A stretch of 64,000 nt of DNA, from assembly GCF_013009345.1 (NCBI RefSeq), contig NZ_JABELE010000001.1, forward strand, positions 62,001-126,000. Direction: 5' to 3'. Numbering within the stretch: the stretch's first letter is position 1; each line of letters starts with the position of its first letter. This DNA is from Acinetobacter geminorum. Its GTDB lineage: Bacteria; Pseudomonadota; Gammaproteobacteria; Pseudomonadales; Moraxellaceae. Positions 1 through 8,679 of this stretch are shown one piece after another. Below the pieces are notes generated by a model. That model did not search any database, was not told the origin of the DNA, and was given only the letters and a program-made list of their open reading frames with translations. The position numbers and the translations under genes are program-made.

Positions 1-1
1 T

Positions 2-1684
2 GAAGTTATCAAAACACTTATGAAAATGGGTGAATTGGTTAATCAAGATCAAGCTATTGATCAAGACACAGCGGCACTTGTTGTAGAAGAAATGGGCCAC
101 AACCCTGTTTTAGTTTCTGATACACAAGCGGAAGATAACTTGCTTGAAGCAGCTGAAGAAGCTCGTGGTGAGCAAACAACTCGTCCGCCAGTTGTTACCA
201 TTATGGGTCACGTTGACCATGGTAAAACATCATTGCTTGACCGTATCCGTCGTTCGAAAGTGGCGGCTGGAGAAGCAGGTGGTATTACCCAGCATATTGG
301 TGCATATCACGTTGAAACAGACAAAGGAATTATTACATTCCTTGATACACCGGGACATGCGGCATTTACTTCAATGCGTGCACGTGGTGCTAAAGCAACC
401 GATATCGTTGTATTAGTTGTTGCTGCAGATGACGGTGTAATGCCACAAACTGCAGAAGCAATTGACCATGCTCGTGCAGCAGGTACTCCAATTATTGTTG
501 CAATCAACAAAATGGATAAAGAATCTGCTGATCCAGACCGTGTGTTAAATGAATTAACAACTAAACAAATCGTTCCAGAAGAATGGGGTGGTGATGTTCC
601 AGTTGCTAAAGTTTCTGCACACAGTGGACAAGGTATTGATGAACTCCTTGATTTAATTCTTATTCAATCAGAATTGATGGAATTAAAAGCATCTGCTGAA
701 GGTGCTGCGCAAGGTGTTGTTATTGAAGCACGTGTTGATAAAGGCCGTGGTGCAGTAACTTCGATTCTTGTTCAAAACGGTACATTAAACATTGGTGACC
801 TTGTTCTTGCAGGTTCATCATATGGTCGTGTCCGTGCAATGTCTGATGAAAACGGTAAGCCGATTAAATCAGCAGGACCATCTATTCCGGTAGAAATTCT
901 GGGTCTTCCAGATGCTCCAATGGCGGGTGATGAAGTTCTTGTTGTAAATGACGAGAAGAAAGCGCGTGAAGTTGCCGATGCTCGTGCTGACCGTGAGCGT
1001 CAAAAACGTATTGATCGTCAAAGTGCAATGCGTCTAGAAAATATCATGTCGTCAATGGGCAAAAAAGATGTTCCTACAGTGAACGTTGTTTTGAAAACAG
1101 ACGTACGTGGTACTTTAGAAGCATTGAATGCAGCTCTACATGAATTATCTACTGATGAAGTAAAAGTTCGTGTAATTAGCTCAGGTGTTGGTGCGATTAC
1201 CGAGTCTGATGTGATTCTTGCTGAATCTTCAGAAGCTGTATTATTAGGCTTTAACGTTCGTGCCGATACTACTGCTCGTCAGAGAAGTGACCAAGATGGT
1301 ATCGATATTCGTTACTACAGCATCATCTATGAATTGATTGATGATGTAAAAGATGCCATGAGCGGTAAGCTTGCTCCTGAACATCGTGAAACAATCTTGG
1401 GTGTTGCGGAAGTACGTGAAGTATTCCACTCAAGTAAGTTTGGTGCAGCAGCAGGCTGTATGGTACTTGAAGGCACATTACATCGTAATAAACCGATTCG
1501 CGTATTACGTGATGATGTTGTAATTTTCCAAGGCGAGCTTGAATCTCTTCGTCGTTATAAAGATGTTGTTGATGAAGTTCGTGCTGGTATGGAATGTGGC
1601 CTTGCAGTGAAAGGTTATAAAGACATCAAACCACAAGATAAGATCGAAGTGTATGATGTTCAATTGATTAAACGGAGTCTTTAA
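2..1684 (+). CDS. infB: Translation initiation factor IF-2 (5' end outside window)
   Basis: IF-2 is the GTPase that delivers initiator tRNA to the 30S subunit and promotes 50S joining. The frame is open from base 2, so the N-terminal part (roughly a third of a usual 850-900 residue IF-2) lies upstream. The G domain is visible: G1 GHVDHGKT at bases 206-229, G3 DTPGH at 344-358 and G4 NKMD at 506-517. The C-terminal tRNA-binding domains follow. The stop overlaps the rbfA start by one base (TAATG), which indicates translational coupling in the usual nusA-infB-rbfA order. Identity is certain; only the start is missing. Confidence 0.98.
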   Translation, partial: EVIKTLMKMGELVNQDQAIDQDTAALVVEEMGHNPVLVSDTQAEDNLLEAAEEARGEQTTRPPVVTIMGHVDHGKTSLLDRIRRSKVAAGEAGGITQHIGAYHVETDKGIITFLDTPGHAAFTSMRARGAKATDIVVLVVAADDGVMPQTAEAIDHARAAGTPIIVAINKMDKESADPDRVLNELTTKQIVPEEWGGDVPVAKVSAHSGQGIDELLDLILIQSELMELKASAEGAAQGVVIEARVDKGRGAVTSILVQNGTLNIGDLVLAGSSYGRVRAMSDENGKPIKSAGPSIPVEILGLPDAPMAGDEVLVVNDEKKAREVADARADRERQKRIDRQSAMRLENIMSSMGKKDVPTVNVVLKTDVRGTLEALNAALHELSTDEVKVRVISSGVGAITESDVILAESSEAVLLGFNVRADTTARQRSDQDGIDIRYYSIIYELIDDVKDAMSGKLAPEHRETILGVAEVREVFHSSKFGAAAGCMVLEGTLHRNKPIRVLRDDVVIFQGELESLRRYKDVVDEVRAGMECGLAVKGYKDIKPQDKIEVYDVQLIKRSL

Positions 1685-2085
1685 TGGCGGGTAGCCAACG
1701 CTTAAAGCGCATGGCGGATTCAGTACAACGTGAGTTGTCTGATCTAATCCGTCAAGAGCTTAAAGATCCTCGCTTAGGTGGTCTAGTGACCATCTCTGCG
1801 GTGAAAGTCAGTGCGGATATGGGTTATGCTGAAGTTTATGTCACCGTTATGGGACGTGAACTAGGCGATGAGCAAAGTGAAGCAGCAAATAAAGAAACTT
1901 TAGATGTATTAAATAAAGCTTCTGGTTTCTTGCGTCATGAATTGAGCCGTCGCATTAAGACTCGTATTACGCCTCGCTTACGTTTCCATTACGATAAGAC
2001 GAATGCATATGGTAACTATATGTTTGGTCTAATCGAAAAAGCGGTACAAGATTTACCAGAACGTAAGTCAGATGATGAAGAGTAA
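1684..2085 (+). CDS. rbfA: 30S ribosome-binding factor A
   Basis: RbfA is a KH-fold assembly factor that binds the 30S subunit during 16S rRNA 5'-end maturation and cold adaptation. The 133-residue product has the family length. It begins with the typical RMADSVQREL helix and contains the conserved LKDPRLGG segment near residues 25-32. It overlaps the infB stop by one base and is followed by a strong terminator, so it closes the infB transcription unit. The acidic C-terminal tail (KSDDEE) is usual. Confidence 0.97.
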   Translation: MAGSQRLKRMADSVQRELSDLIRQELKDPRLGGLVTISAVKVSADMGYAEVYVTVMGRELGDEQSEAANKETLDVLNKASGFLRHELSRRIKTRITPRLRFHYDKTNAYGNYMFGLIEKAVQDLPERKSDDEE

Positions 2086-2100
2086 TTAAAACTCAAAATA

Positions 2101-2127
2101 AAAAAGCCACCTTCGGGTGGCTTTTTT
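2101..2127. terminator. Bidirectional intrinsic terminator between rbfA and mrpG
   Basis: An 11-bp perfect stem (AAAAAGCCACC / GGTGGCTTTTT) with a TTCG tetraloop and T/A runs on both sides. It lies between convergent genes and can serve rbfA (plus) and the Mrp operon (minus). Confidence 0.93.
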
Positions 2128-2141
2128 ATTGATTCAATTTT

Positions 2142-2546
2142 TTATTCTTTAGGAGGTTCCATTGGTGGTTTGTTTTGTGAAAAGCGCTGACCAATTTTAT
2201 AACGATCCCAAGGTAGAGGGCGTTCAATAGCTTCAGGTACTTCACCACTCAATGAGCGTAAACGTAAATGTAGCGCAGCTTGAGCAATCAAATTAGCCGA
2301 AACTGGTGCGGTAATGAAAGCTAAAAGGGTAATAAGTAGCTCAGCAAAACCGAACCGCCCTTCGAAAGCAAAAAATATCATTGAAGCGATCAGAAAGCTT
2401 CCTAAACCAAGCGTACTCGATTTAGTTGGCGCGTGTAAGCGCATGAATAAGTCGGGTAAACGGACCATACCGATTGAGCCAACTAACATGAAGAAGGCGC
2501 CAAAAACCAGAAAGACCGAAACAATAATTTCAATTGTAAATTGCAT
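2142..2546 (-). CDS. mrpG: Mrp/Pha cation:proton antiporter subunit G
   Basis: Small membrane subunit of the multisubunit Mrp (Mnh/Pha) antiporter, which exchanges Na+ or K+ for H+ at the inner membrane. The 134-residue product has three hydrophobic segments in the first 90 residues and the family signature GSIGMVRLPDLFMRLHAPTK at residues 23-42. A hydrophilic C-terminal tail follows. It is the last gene of the operon, 11 bp after mrpF, and runs into the shared terminator. The ion transported cannot be read from sequence. Confidence 0.93.
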   Translation of the reverse strand: MQFTIEIIVSVFLVFGAFFMLVGSIGMVRLPDLFMRLHAPTKSSTLGLGSFLIASMIFFAFEGRFGFAELLITLLAFITAPVSANLIAQAALHLRLRSLSGEVPEAIERPLPWDRYKIGQRFSQNKPPMEPPKE

Positions 2547-2557
2547 TTGACCTCTCC

Positions 2558-2833
2558 TTAATCGATAACATGACCGGTTGTGAAGTAGCGTGCTAAGGCA
2601 GCTGTAGATACGAAACCTAGCATCGCAACCAGCAGTGCTCCTTCAAATAGAGAAGTCGTCATCCAATAAATGCCTAACACAACAATCAGGCAAGTTGCAT
2701 TGAGGAAAAGCGTATCGAGCGCTAAAAGGCGGTCTACAATTGAAGGCCCCATAACCAGTCTAAAAAGGCAAAGTAGCATCGAGATTGTAATGGCAATCAA
2801 GCTAATACCTAGAGCATAAGGTAGGATTGTCAT
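2558..2833 (-). CDS. mrpF: Mrp/Pha cation:proton antiporter subunit F
   Basis: A 91-residue, three-helix membrane subunit of the Mrp complex. The conserved MGPSIVDRLLALDT segment at about residues 28-41 identifies MrpF/PhaF. Its start codon overlaps the mrpE stop (ATGA), so the two are translationally coupled. Length and topology are ordinary for the family. Confidence 0.93.
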   Translation of the reverse strand: MTILPYALGISLIAITISMLLCLFRLVMGPSIVDRLLALDTLFLNATCLIVVLGIYWMTTSLFEGALLVAMLGFVSTAALARYFTTGHVID

Positions 2834-3357
2834 GCACTTGCCTCCGTTTTACTTTTCACATTAAAAATTTCCATAAGAGGAATTTCATAACGTTGTTTGA
2901 TGTCTTGAATATCAGATTCAGTATTATCTGTGCTCAAAGCATGAACCAGAATATCCCCACGTTCCTGATCAATACCCGCAGAAACCGTACCTGGTGTTGT
3001 GGTAATGATCATTGCCAGTAAGGTGTTGACCTGCTCATGTTCTGTCTCTAAAGGTACGCGATACCATTTAGGATGTAATTTTTTAGTAGGCCCCAAAACA
3101 AGTTTTGCGACCTTAAAGTTAGAAATAATAATATCCCAAAGAACCACAAAACATAGTTTAACCGCAGGTTTCCAGTGAATATGCGGTGTGCGAGTAATAA
3201 ACGGTTTGACTAAGCGAGGGATAATTAAGCCCAAAAGCATAGCAGTCAAAAGATCACTCGCATCCAGACTATGCGCCAGCATTAACCAAAATAAAATGAT
3301 GAGAACCGAAACAAATGGATGTGGAAACCAGCGTTCAAGCAAATGAGATAACTGCAT
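2830..3357 (-). CDS. mrpE: Mrp/Pha cation:proton antiporter subunit E
   Basis: A 175-residue MrpE/PhaE subunit, needed for assembly or stability of the antiporter in studied systems. Hydrophobic helices occupy the first half. The second half carries the family segment TTTPGTVSAGID at about residues 118-129. It starts just after the mrpD stop (2 bp) and overlaps mrpF by 4 bp, so it is embedded in one polycistronic unit. Confidence 0.92.
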   Translation of the reverse strand: MQLSHLLERWFPHPFVSVLIILFWLMLAHSLDASDLLTAMLLGLIIPRLVKPFITRTPHIHWKPAVKLCFVVLWDIIISNFKVAKLVLGPTKKLHPKWYRVPLETEHEQVNTLLAMIITTTPGTVSAGIDQERGDILVHALSTDNTESDIQDIKQRYEIPLMEIFNVKSKTEASA

Positions 3358-3359
3358 TG

Positions 3360-5171
3360 TTATGGCTCCATAGGTTTCAATTGACTTTCATCAACAATGG
3401 TAGGCGTTTGGAGTTTGTCCTGTTGCTGAATTTGTCGTTGTTTATATTCAGAAATATGTTCGCCATTGAGCGTATCTTTCGAAATAATATCTGGAACAAG
3501 ATAAGCATTATGATCTTCAACCTCACCGCCATACTTCGTTTCCGGTAAGTAACTTGGGTCATATGGCTGTACACTAATGAACTCACCGTTTTGATCTACT
3601 TTAAGAATAGAGTGTTGGTAAAGCGCATGGTCTTGGATCTGTTGTGCGGTGCTTAATGTGTAATGCTGAATTGGTGCAGCAAAAACAACATATGCGATTA
3701 AACCAGCCAAGAATAGATAAATGACTTGATCGTTACGTGGCGGTGCGCGTTCCGGTAAAGCACGATAAAGAATATAAGCTGGCTGGATTGGATCTTCTTC
3801 TGGAGAAGATGCGCGCCAGAATAAGATAAAACCAACACGTGTGAGTGCAATAATACTTAATAGGCTTACCACAAGCACAACACCAATAATCCAGCCTTGA
3901 TAGCTAGCTTCAACTGTCGCTTGTAAAATGAATACTTTTCCAAGAAAACCACTAAAAGGTGGTAATCCAGCCATCATCATCGCAATCAAGAAATAAGTCA
4001 GCATAGCCGCTTTTTCTTGTTTAATTCTTGGGGCAACTTTTAAATGATCTTTAAAATCTCCACGTTGTGAGGTAATCCATCCACAAAATAGATAAAAAGC
4101 TGCTCCGATCAATGTACTGTGCACTAAGTAATATAAAGCGCCAGACCATGCCTGTGTATTAGACATGGCAATTGCTGTAAGTAAGGTGCCAATTGAAGAA
4201 AGGACCATAAAGCCGACAAATCGACGTAAACGATCTGCCCCAATTGCGGCAATCACACCATAGAGTGAAGTAATTAAGCCAATAGGGAGTAACCAGCTTT
4301 TTAAGATTTCTTGACTAAGTGCATCGTCAAAGACTGTTCCATTTACACGTAAAATAGAATAGATCCCGACTTTAGTCATGATGGTGAAAATAGCAGCTAC
4401 AGGTGTACTTGCAACGGCATAAGTTTTTGGTAGCCAAAAACCGACAGGAAGCATTGCTGCTTTAATGCCGAAGACAACAAAAAGAAGTAAGGAACCAGCG
4501 ACTGCTAATTTGTGTTGATCTGCTTCAAGTGTCGGTATAAGACGTGAGACATCCGCCATATTAAGGCTACCCACACTGCCATAAATCATGCCAAGCCCAA
4601 TTAAGAAGAGGGCAGAGGCTAAAAGATTGATAATGACATAGTGAACACCAAGCTGAAAACGAGGTTTGCCTTGTCCATGTAAGAGCAACACATACGAAGC
4701 CATCAGTAGGATTTCAAAAAAGACGAAAAGGTTAAATAAGTCGCCTGTTAGAAATGCGCCACAGATCCCCATCAATAGGAAATGTACCATTGCATGGAAA
4801 TAGCGACCACGGGTGTCCCAGTTGTCACTTGCATACCATAAAACTGGTACTGCTAATGCATAGGTCAGTACTAGCATAAAAGCAGACAGACGATCGAGTA
4901 CAAGCACAATACCAAATGGTGCTGACCATTCACTTAATTGGTAAACAGTAATTTGACCCGTACTGGCGTAACTTAGATAAACAATAGCGGTAATTAATCC
5001 GGCAATTGCTGAGATAAGACTAATACCACGACGCCAAGGCTGACGCCAGTCATCTTTTAAGGAGCCTGCCCCTGGGTTACCTAACAGTAATAAGATAAAA
5101 GCAGTAAATGCTGGGATAAGAATGCTAAAAATAGGCGTGTGTTGTTGCCAAAAAGATAAAAAATCAAACAT
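3360..5171 (-). CDS. mrpD: Mrp/Pha cation:proton antiporter subunit D, with long hydrophilic tail
   Basis: MrpD is a NuoL/M/N-type proton-channel subunit of the antiporter, with about 14 transmembrane helices. I chose the ATG at 5171, which shares one base with the mrpC stop (TGATG); a GTG codon lies one codon upstream. The product is about 603 residues, longer than most MrpD (roughly 490-550). After the last hydrophobic segment (near residue 500) there is a tail of about 100 polar residues rich in Q, D, E, Y and P, with no recognised domain. The core identity is secure; the tail is unexplained. Confidence 0.93.
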   Translation of the reverse strand: MFDFLSFWQQHTPIFSILIPAFTAFILLLLGNPGAGSLKDDWRQPWRRGISLISAIAGLITAIVYLSYASTGQITVYQLSEWSAPFGIVLVLDRLSAFMLVLTYALAVPVLWYASDNWDTRGRYFHAMVHFLLMGICGAFLTGDLFNLFVFFEILLMASYVLLLHGQGKPRFQLGVHYVIINLLASALFLIGLGMIYGSVGSLNMADVSRLIPTLEADQHKLAVAGSLLLFVVFGIKAAMLPVGFWLPKTYAVASTPVAAIFTIMTKVGIYSILRVNGTVFDDALSQEILKSWLLPIGLITSLYGVIAAIGADRLRRFVGFMVLSSIGTLLTAIAMSNTQAWSGALYYLVHSTLIGAAFYLFCGWITSQRGDFKDHLKVAPRIKQEKAAMLTYFLIAMMMAGLPPFSGFLGKVFILQATVEASYQGWIIGVVLVVSLLSIIALTRVGFILFWRASSPEEDPIQPAYILYRALPERAPPRNDQVIYLFLAGLIAYVVFAAPIQHYTLSTAQQIQDHALYQHSILKVDQNGEFISVQPYDPSYLPETKYGGEVEDHNAYLVPDIISKDTLNGEHISEYKQRQIQQQDKLQTPTIVDESQLKPMEP

Positions 5172-5539
5172 CACGGCTCATCCTCACGTGGGTCGTATGT
5201 TGGGGAAGCATCTTCTTTAGCATCAACATGATCACTACCTGATTCATAACGGCTACGTAGCGCCAGTTGTACAATAAACGCTGTAGTTGCAAAACCGATC
5301 ACGATGGCAGTTAACACCAGTGCTTGAGGAAGTGGATCGGTTATTTTTGTTGTTTCAGTTAAAATTGCCGGTGAGCTGATTTGTAGTCGACCCATGGCAA
5401 ATAAAAATAGGTTTACTGCATAACCGATTACAGCCAATCCAAGTACAACAGGGAAGGTACGAGCACGTAAAATCAGATAAATACCTGTGGCAACAAGTAA
5501 ACCAATAGCAGAAGCCAATAAGAATTCTAAACTGATCAT
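5171..5539 (-). CDS. mrpC: Mrp/Pha cation:proton antiporter subunit C
   Basis: A 122-residue NuoK-like subunit with three transmembrane helices. The segment TDPLPQALVLTAIVIGFA at about residues 67-84 is the conserved MrpC/NuoK signature. The ATG overlaps the mrpA stop by 4 bp and its stop overlaps the mrpD start, so tight coupling is clear. The hydrophilic C-terminal tail (residues about 95-122) is acidic. Confidence 0.94.
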   Translation of the reverse strand: MISLEFLLASAIGLLVATGIYLILRARTFPVVLGLAVIGYAVNLFLFAMGRLQISSPAILTETTKITDPLPQALVLTAIVIGFATTAFIVQLALRSRYESGSDHVDAKEDASPTYDPREDEP

Positions 5540-8385
5540 GATGATTCCTCCCGATTTTGTACAGGACCAGACATACTCGAGTGACGAGAGTCGCCTAATA
5601 CAGAGATAAGCAACATTGTCGCGCCTACAACGGTGATATAAACACCCAAGTCAAAACTTGCAGCTGAAGGTAAATGTAGTTTTCCTAGAATTGGTAATTC
5701 AACATAGATATGAGCGCTAGTGAGGAAAGGACGTAACCAGAACCATGCTGCTACACCGGTCAGACCTGCAATCATTAATCCTGTGCCAATCCAGACTTCA
5801 TAAAGGCGGCCAGACTTCGCTTTTAACAGCTGTTCTGCTTGATCTTGACCTAGTGCAATATATTGAATGATTAGCGCCATTGAGGTGATTAGACCTGCAA
5901 TGAAGCCACCGCCTGGATAGTTGTGTCCTCGCAAAAAGATATAAACGCTGACCACAAGCGCTAGTGGTAATACCCAAGATGCTGTAATACGGAACATAAG
6001 CGGTGATGGATTAAAACGGTAGGTGAGACCTTGCGTCATGGTTGTGCCGTGTACACGCATACCATCCATAAGACATAGAGCACCAATCGCAGCGATGCCT
6101 AATACTGTAATTTCACCGAAGGTATCGAAGCCACGGAAGTCAACTAAAATGACATTTACAATATTTGAGCCACCACCAAGTGGTAGAGACTGTTGGGCAA
6201 AGAACCAAGAAATCGAATTGTGATCACGGGTTAAAATGAGCCACGTAATCCAACCAATTCCTAAACCTCCAATAATTGCTAAAGCTGCATCTCTTAAACG
6301 TCTAGAACGAAGAGACTCATACGGTGTTAGCTGTGGAAGTAACGATAAGCTCATTAGTAAGAGAACAGTGGTTACTACATCTACTGTAATTTGAGTCAGT
6401 GCTAAATCTGGCGCTGACATGGTGACGAAGACCATCGTTACCACTAGACCAATTGCACCACTAATAAGTACTGCCTTAATACGCTCATGGTGGAACCAGA
6501 GCATCATCCAACAGCCTGAGAACAACGTTAGCCAAAGAACTACAGCAATCCATGGAGCATGGGTGAGTTCACGCGTACCTGTGCTCAGCCCTTGATTGAG
6601 TAAAGGCATTGTCACTATGATGATGCTAAAAGCGACTATCCAGAACAAATAACTTTGCAATGAACCATTTTCAGTTTTTTGTTTGATTTTCCGGCTTGTA
6701 AGAAGCAAATGTTTTAAAAATAAATCAAATAAGATGCGGCCTTGTAATCTACCTAGGCGCGGATCAAGGTCAATTTTACGAATCATGCCGTCTTTTGCTA
6801 AAGCAAAGTAGAACAGCGTACCGCCCACTAAAGCAATAATACTCATCACAAGAGGAGCGTTGAATCCATGCCAAATTGCAAGGTGTGTACCTGCAAATTC
6901 TGGTTGCATTAAGCTTGCTCTAGTTACGCTATTGACCAGTGGTTCTACCAATAACGAAGGCAGAATGCCGACCAAGATACAGAGTACAGCAAGAAGAATG
7001 GCTGGAGCACGCATCCCGATTGGTGGTTCATGTGCGTCTTTATTTGGCACTTGTTTACCGATTGGGCCGTCAAAGAACACACCATGCACTAAGCGAATTG
7101 AATAACTTACTGCGAAGATACCAGCCAGAGTGGCAATAATACTGGCAAAGATAACCGTTGAACCTGAAAGATTTGCCAATAGCTCGGTAAAGAACATCTC
7201 TTTTGAAATAAAGCCGTTGGTAAGTGGTACACCTGCCATAGAGGCAGCGGTGATCATGGTGAGTGTGGCAGTGAAAGGAAGTAATTGCCAAATACCACTG
7301 AGTTTTCGAAGATCACGTGTGCCAGTTTCATGATCAATAATCCCTGCAAGCATAAACAGCGCTGCTTTAAATGTTGCATGGTTAATAATATGGAAAATAG
7401 CAGCGGCAACCGCTAAAGGAGAACCGATCCCAAGTAAACAAACAATAAGCCCTAAATGACTAATGGTTGAATAGGCTAACAGTCCTTTTAAATCTTCTTT
7501 GAAAATAGCAAAACACGCTGCCATACAGAGCGTAAAGAGGCCGACAAACGTAACGATATTGTGATAGATCGCAGCGCCTATAAAGATTGGAAGTAAGCGG
7601 GCAAGTAGAAAAATCCCGGCTTTTACCATGGTCGCAGAGTGCAGGTAAGCGGACACTGGTGTTGGTGCCGCCATTGCGTTAGGTAACCAAAAATGAAATG
7701 GAAATTGAGCACTCTTTGTAAATGCACCAAGCAAAATAAGCAATAACATAGGCATAAAAAGAGTGTGAGCTTGGATCACATCTTTCATGCCCATGATTTC
7801 GCTAATTTCATAGGTTCCGGTGATTTGTCCTAATAGAACAAATCCACCTAGCATTGCTAAACCGCCCATCCCTGTAATGGTGAGTGCCATCCGAGAGCCA
7901 CGTTGAGCAGCTTCATAATGACTCCAATAACCCACTAACAAGAAAGATGAAATACTGGTGAGCTCCCAAAAGACTAATAAAATAATAAGATTATTAGAGA
8001 GCGAAATACCCAGCATTGCTGCCATAAACAGCATGAGTAAAGTATAGAGTTTACTTAATGAATTTTTAGGGCCTAAATAATAATAGGCGTATATATAAAT
8101 GAGTGTACCGATACCGGTAATAAGTAAAGAGAATAATAAACCAAGAGCATCGAGCCTGAAGCTCAGATTGATCCCTAATTGAGGTAGCCAATCCCAGCTT
8201 TGTTGAATGCTTGCACCACCAAGCACAGTTTTAGCTTGAGTCAGTAATAAACCAAAACTGGTTAAACTGACTCCAATTGCCCCTAAAGCCGTTACTCCAC
8301 GCGAGAACCGTTGAAGCAATGAAACAAGGGTGGTGCCTAATATTAACGGTAATAAGATAATTATCGGTAGCACACTCGTATCCAT
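5536..8385 (-). CDS. mrpA: Mrp/Pha cation:proton antiporter subunit A, fused MrpA-MrpB
   Basis: At 949 residues this is the group 2 form, in which the NuoL-like MrpA is fused to MrpB. The first two thirds hold the NuoL/ND5-type antiporter domain (QFPFHFWLPNAMAAPTPVSA at about residues 227-246). The C-terminal part carries the MrpB domain (GGGFIAGLITSMAL region). It is the first gene of the six-gene operon (A-C-D-E-F-G) and has about 300 bp of non-coding DNA upstream, where the promoter should be. Expected role: cytoplasmic pH and Na+/K+ homeostasis. Substrate preference is not determinable here. Confidence 0.94.
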   Translation of the reverse strand: MDTSVLPIIILLPLILGTTLVSLLQRFSRGVTALGAIGVSLTSFGLLLTQAKTVLGGASIQQSWDWLPQLGINLSFRLDALGLLFSLLITGIGTLIYIYAYYYLGPKNSLSKLYTLLMLFMAAMLGISLSNNLIILLVFWELTSISSFLLVGYWSHYEAAQRGSRMALTITGMGGLAMLGGFVLLGQITGTYEISEIMGMKDVIQAHTLFMPMLLLILLGAFTKSAQFPFHFWLPNAMAAPTPVSAYLHSATMVKAGIFLLARLLPIFIGAAIYHNIVTFVGLFTLCMAACFAIFKEDLKGLLAYSTISHLGLIVCLLGIGSPLAVAAAIFHIINHATFKAALFMLAGIIDHETGTRDLRKLSGIWQLLPFTATLTMITAASMAGVPLTNGFISKEMFFTELLANLSGSTVIFASIIATLAGIFAVSYSIRLVHGVFFDGPIGKQVPNKDAHEPPIGMRAPAILLAVLCILVGILPSLLVEPLVNSVTRASLMQPEFAGTHLAIWHGFNAPLVMSIIALVGGTLFYFALAKDGMIRKIDLDPRLGRLQGRILFDLFLKHLLLTSRKIKQKTENGSLQSYLFWIVAFSIIIVTMPLLNQGLSTGTRELTHAPWIAVVLWLTLFSGCWMMLWFHHERIKAVLISGAIGLVVTMVFVTMSAPDLALTQITVDVVTTVLLLMSLSLLPQLTPYESLRSRRLRDAALAIIGGLGIGWITWLILTRDHNSISWFFAQQSLPLGGGSNIVNVILVDFRGFDTFGEITVLGIAAIGALCLMDGMRVHGTTMTQGLTYRFNPSPLMFRITASWVLPLALVVSVYIFLRGHNYPGGGFIAGLITSMALIIQYIALGQDQAEQLLKAKSGRLYEVWIGTGLMIAGLTGVAAWFWLRPFLTSAHIYVELPILGKLHLPSAASFDLGVYITVVGATMLLISVLGDSRHSSMSGPVQNREESS

Positions 8386-8584
8386 ATATGATTTAGGCCG
8401 AAACCTAAAGGTGAAATTTTAATTTCAGAATAGATAGGAATTCAAAGAGAGTTCCAAAGCTTATTATTCCGAAAACCCAACCAAATTAGAAAATAAAGCG
8501 AGAAACAAGTTGTATTGCGCAACTTGAAGAATAAAAACGCAAAATGAAATTTATTGTACACTAAAAAAGCATTGAAAATCTGAT

Positions 8585-8602
8585 GTTATTACATGTAGTA
8601 AC
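8585..8602. promoter_or_regulatory. Near-perfect palindrome upstream of the Mrp operon
   Basis: GTTATTACATGTAGTAAC is an 18-bp inverted repeat with a single mismatched pair. It lies about 200 bp upstream of the mrpA start and 26 bp beyond a possible -10 on the minus strand (TACAAT, at 8553-8558). It could be an operator for the antiporter operon. The regulator is unknown and no good -35 was found. The rest of 8386-8679 shows only AT-rich sequence and the terminator below. Confidence 0.25.
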
Positions 8603-8624
8603 AACATCTAGTTGTTTTAGTGCC

Positions 8625-8662
8625 CAAAAAACTCACTCAACTATATATTTTGTGAGTGCGGT
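8625..8662 (-). terminator. Terminator after the AAA ATPase gene
   Basis: Read on the minus strand, CACTCA (8653-8658) pairs with TGAGTG (8634-8639) across an AT-rich loop, followed by AGTTTTTT. It lies just downstream of the ATPase stop at 8680 and separates this unit from the Mrp operon. Confidence 0.6.
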
Positions 8663-8679
8663 TTTTTCGATTATAAAAC

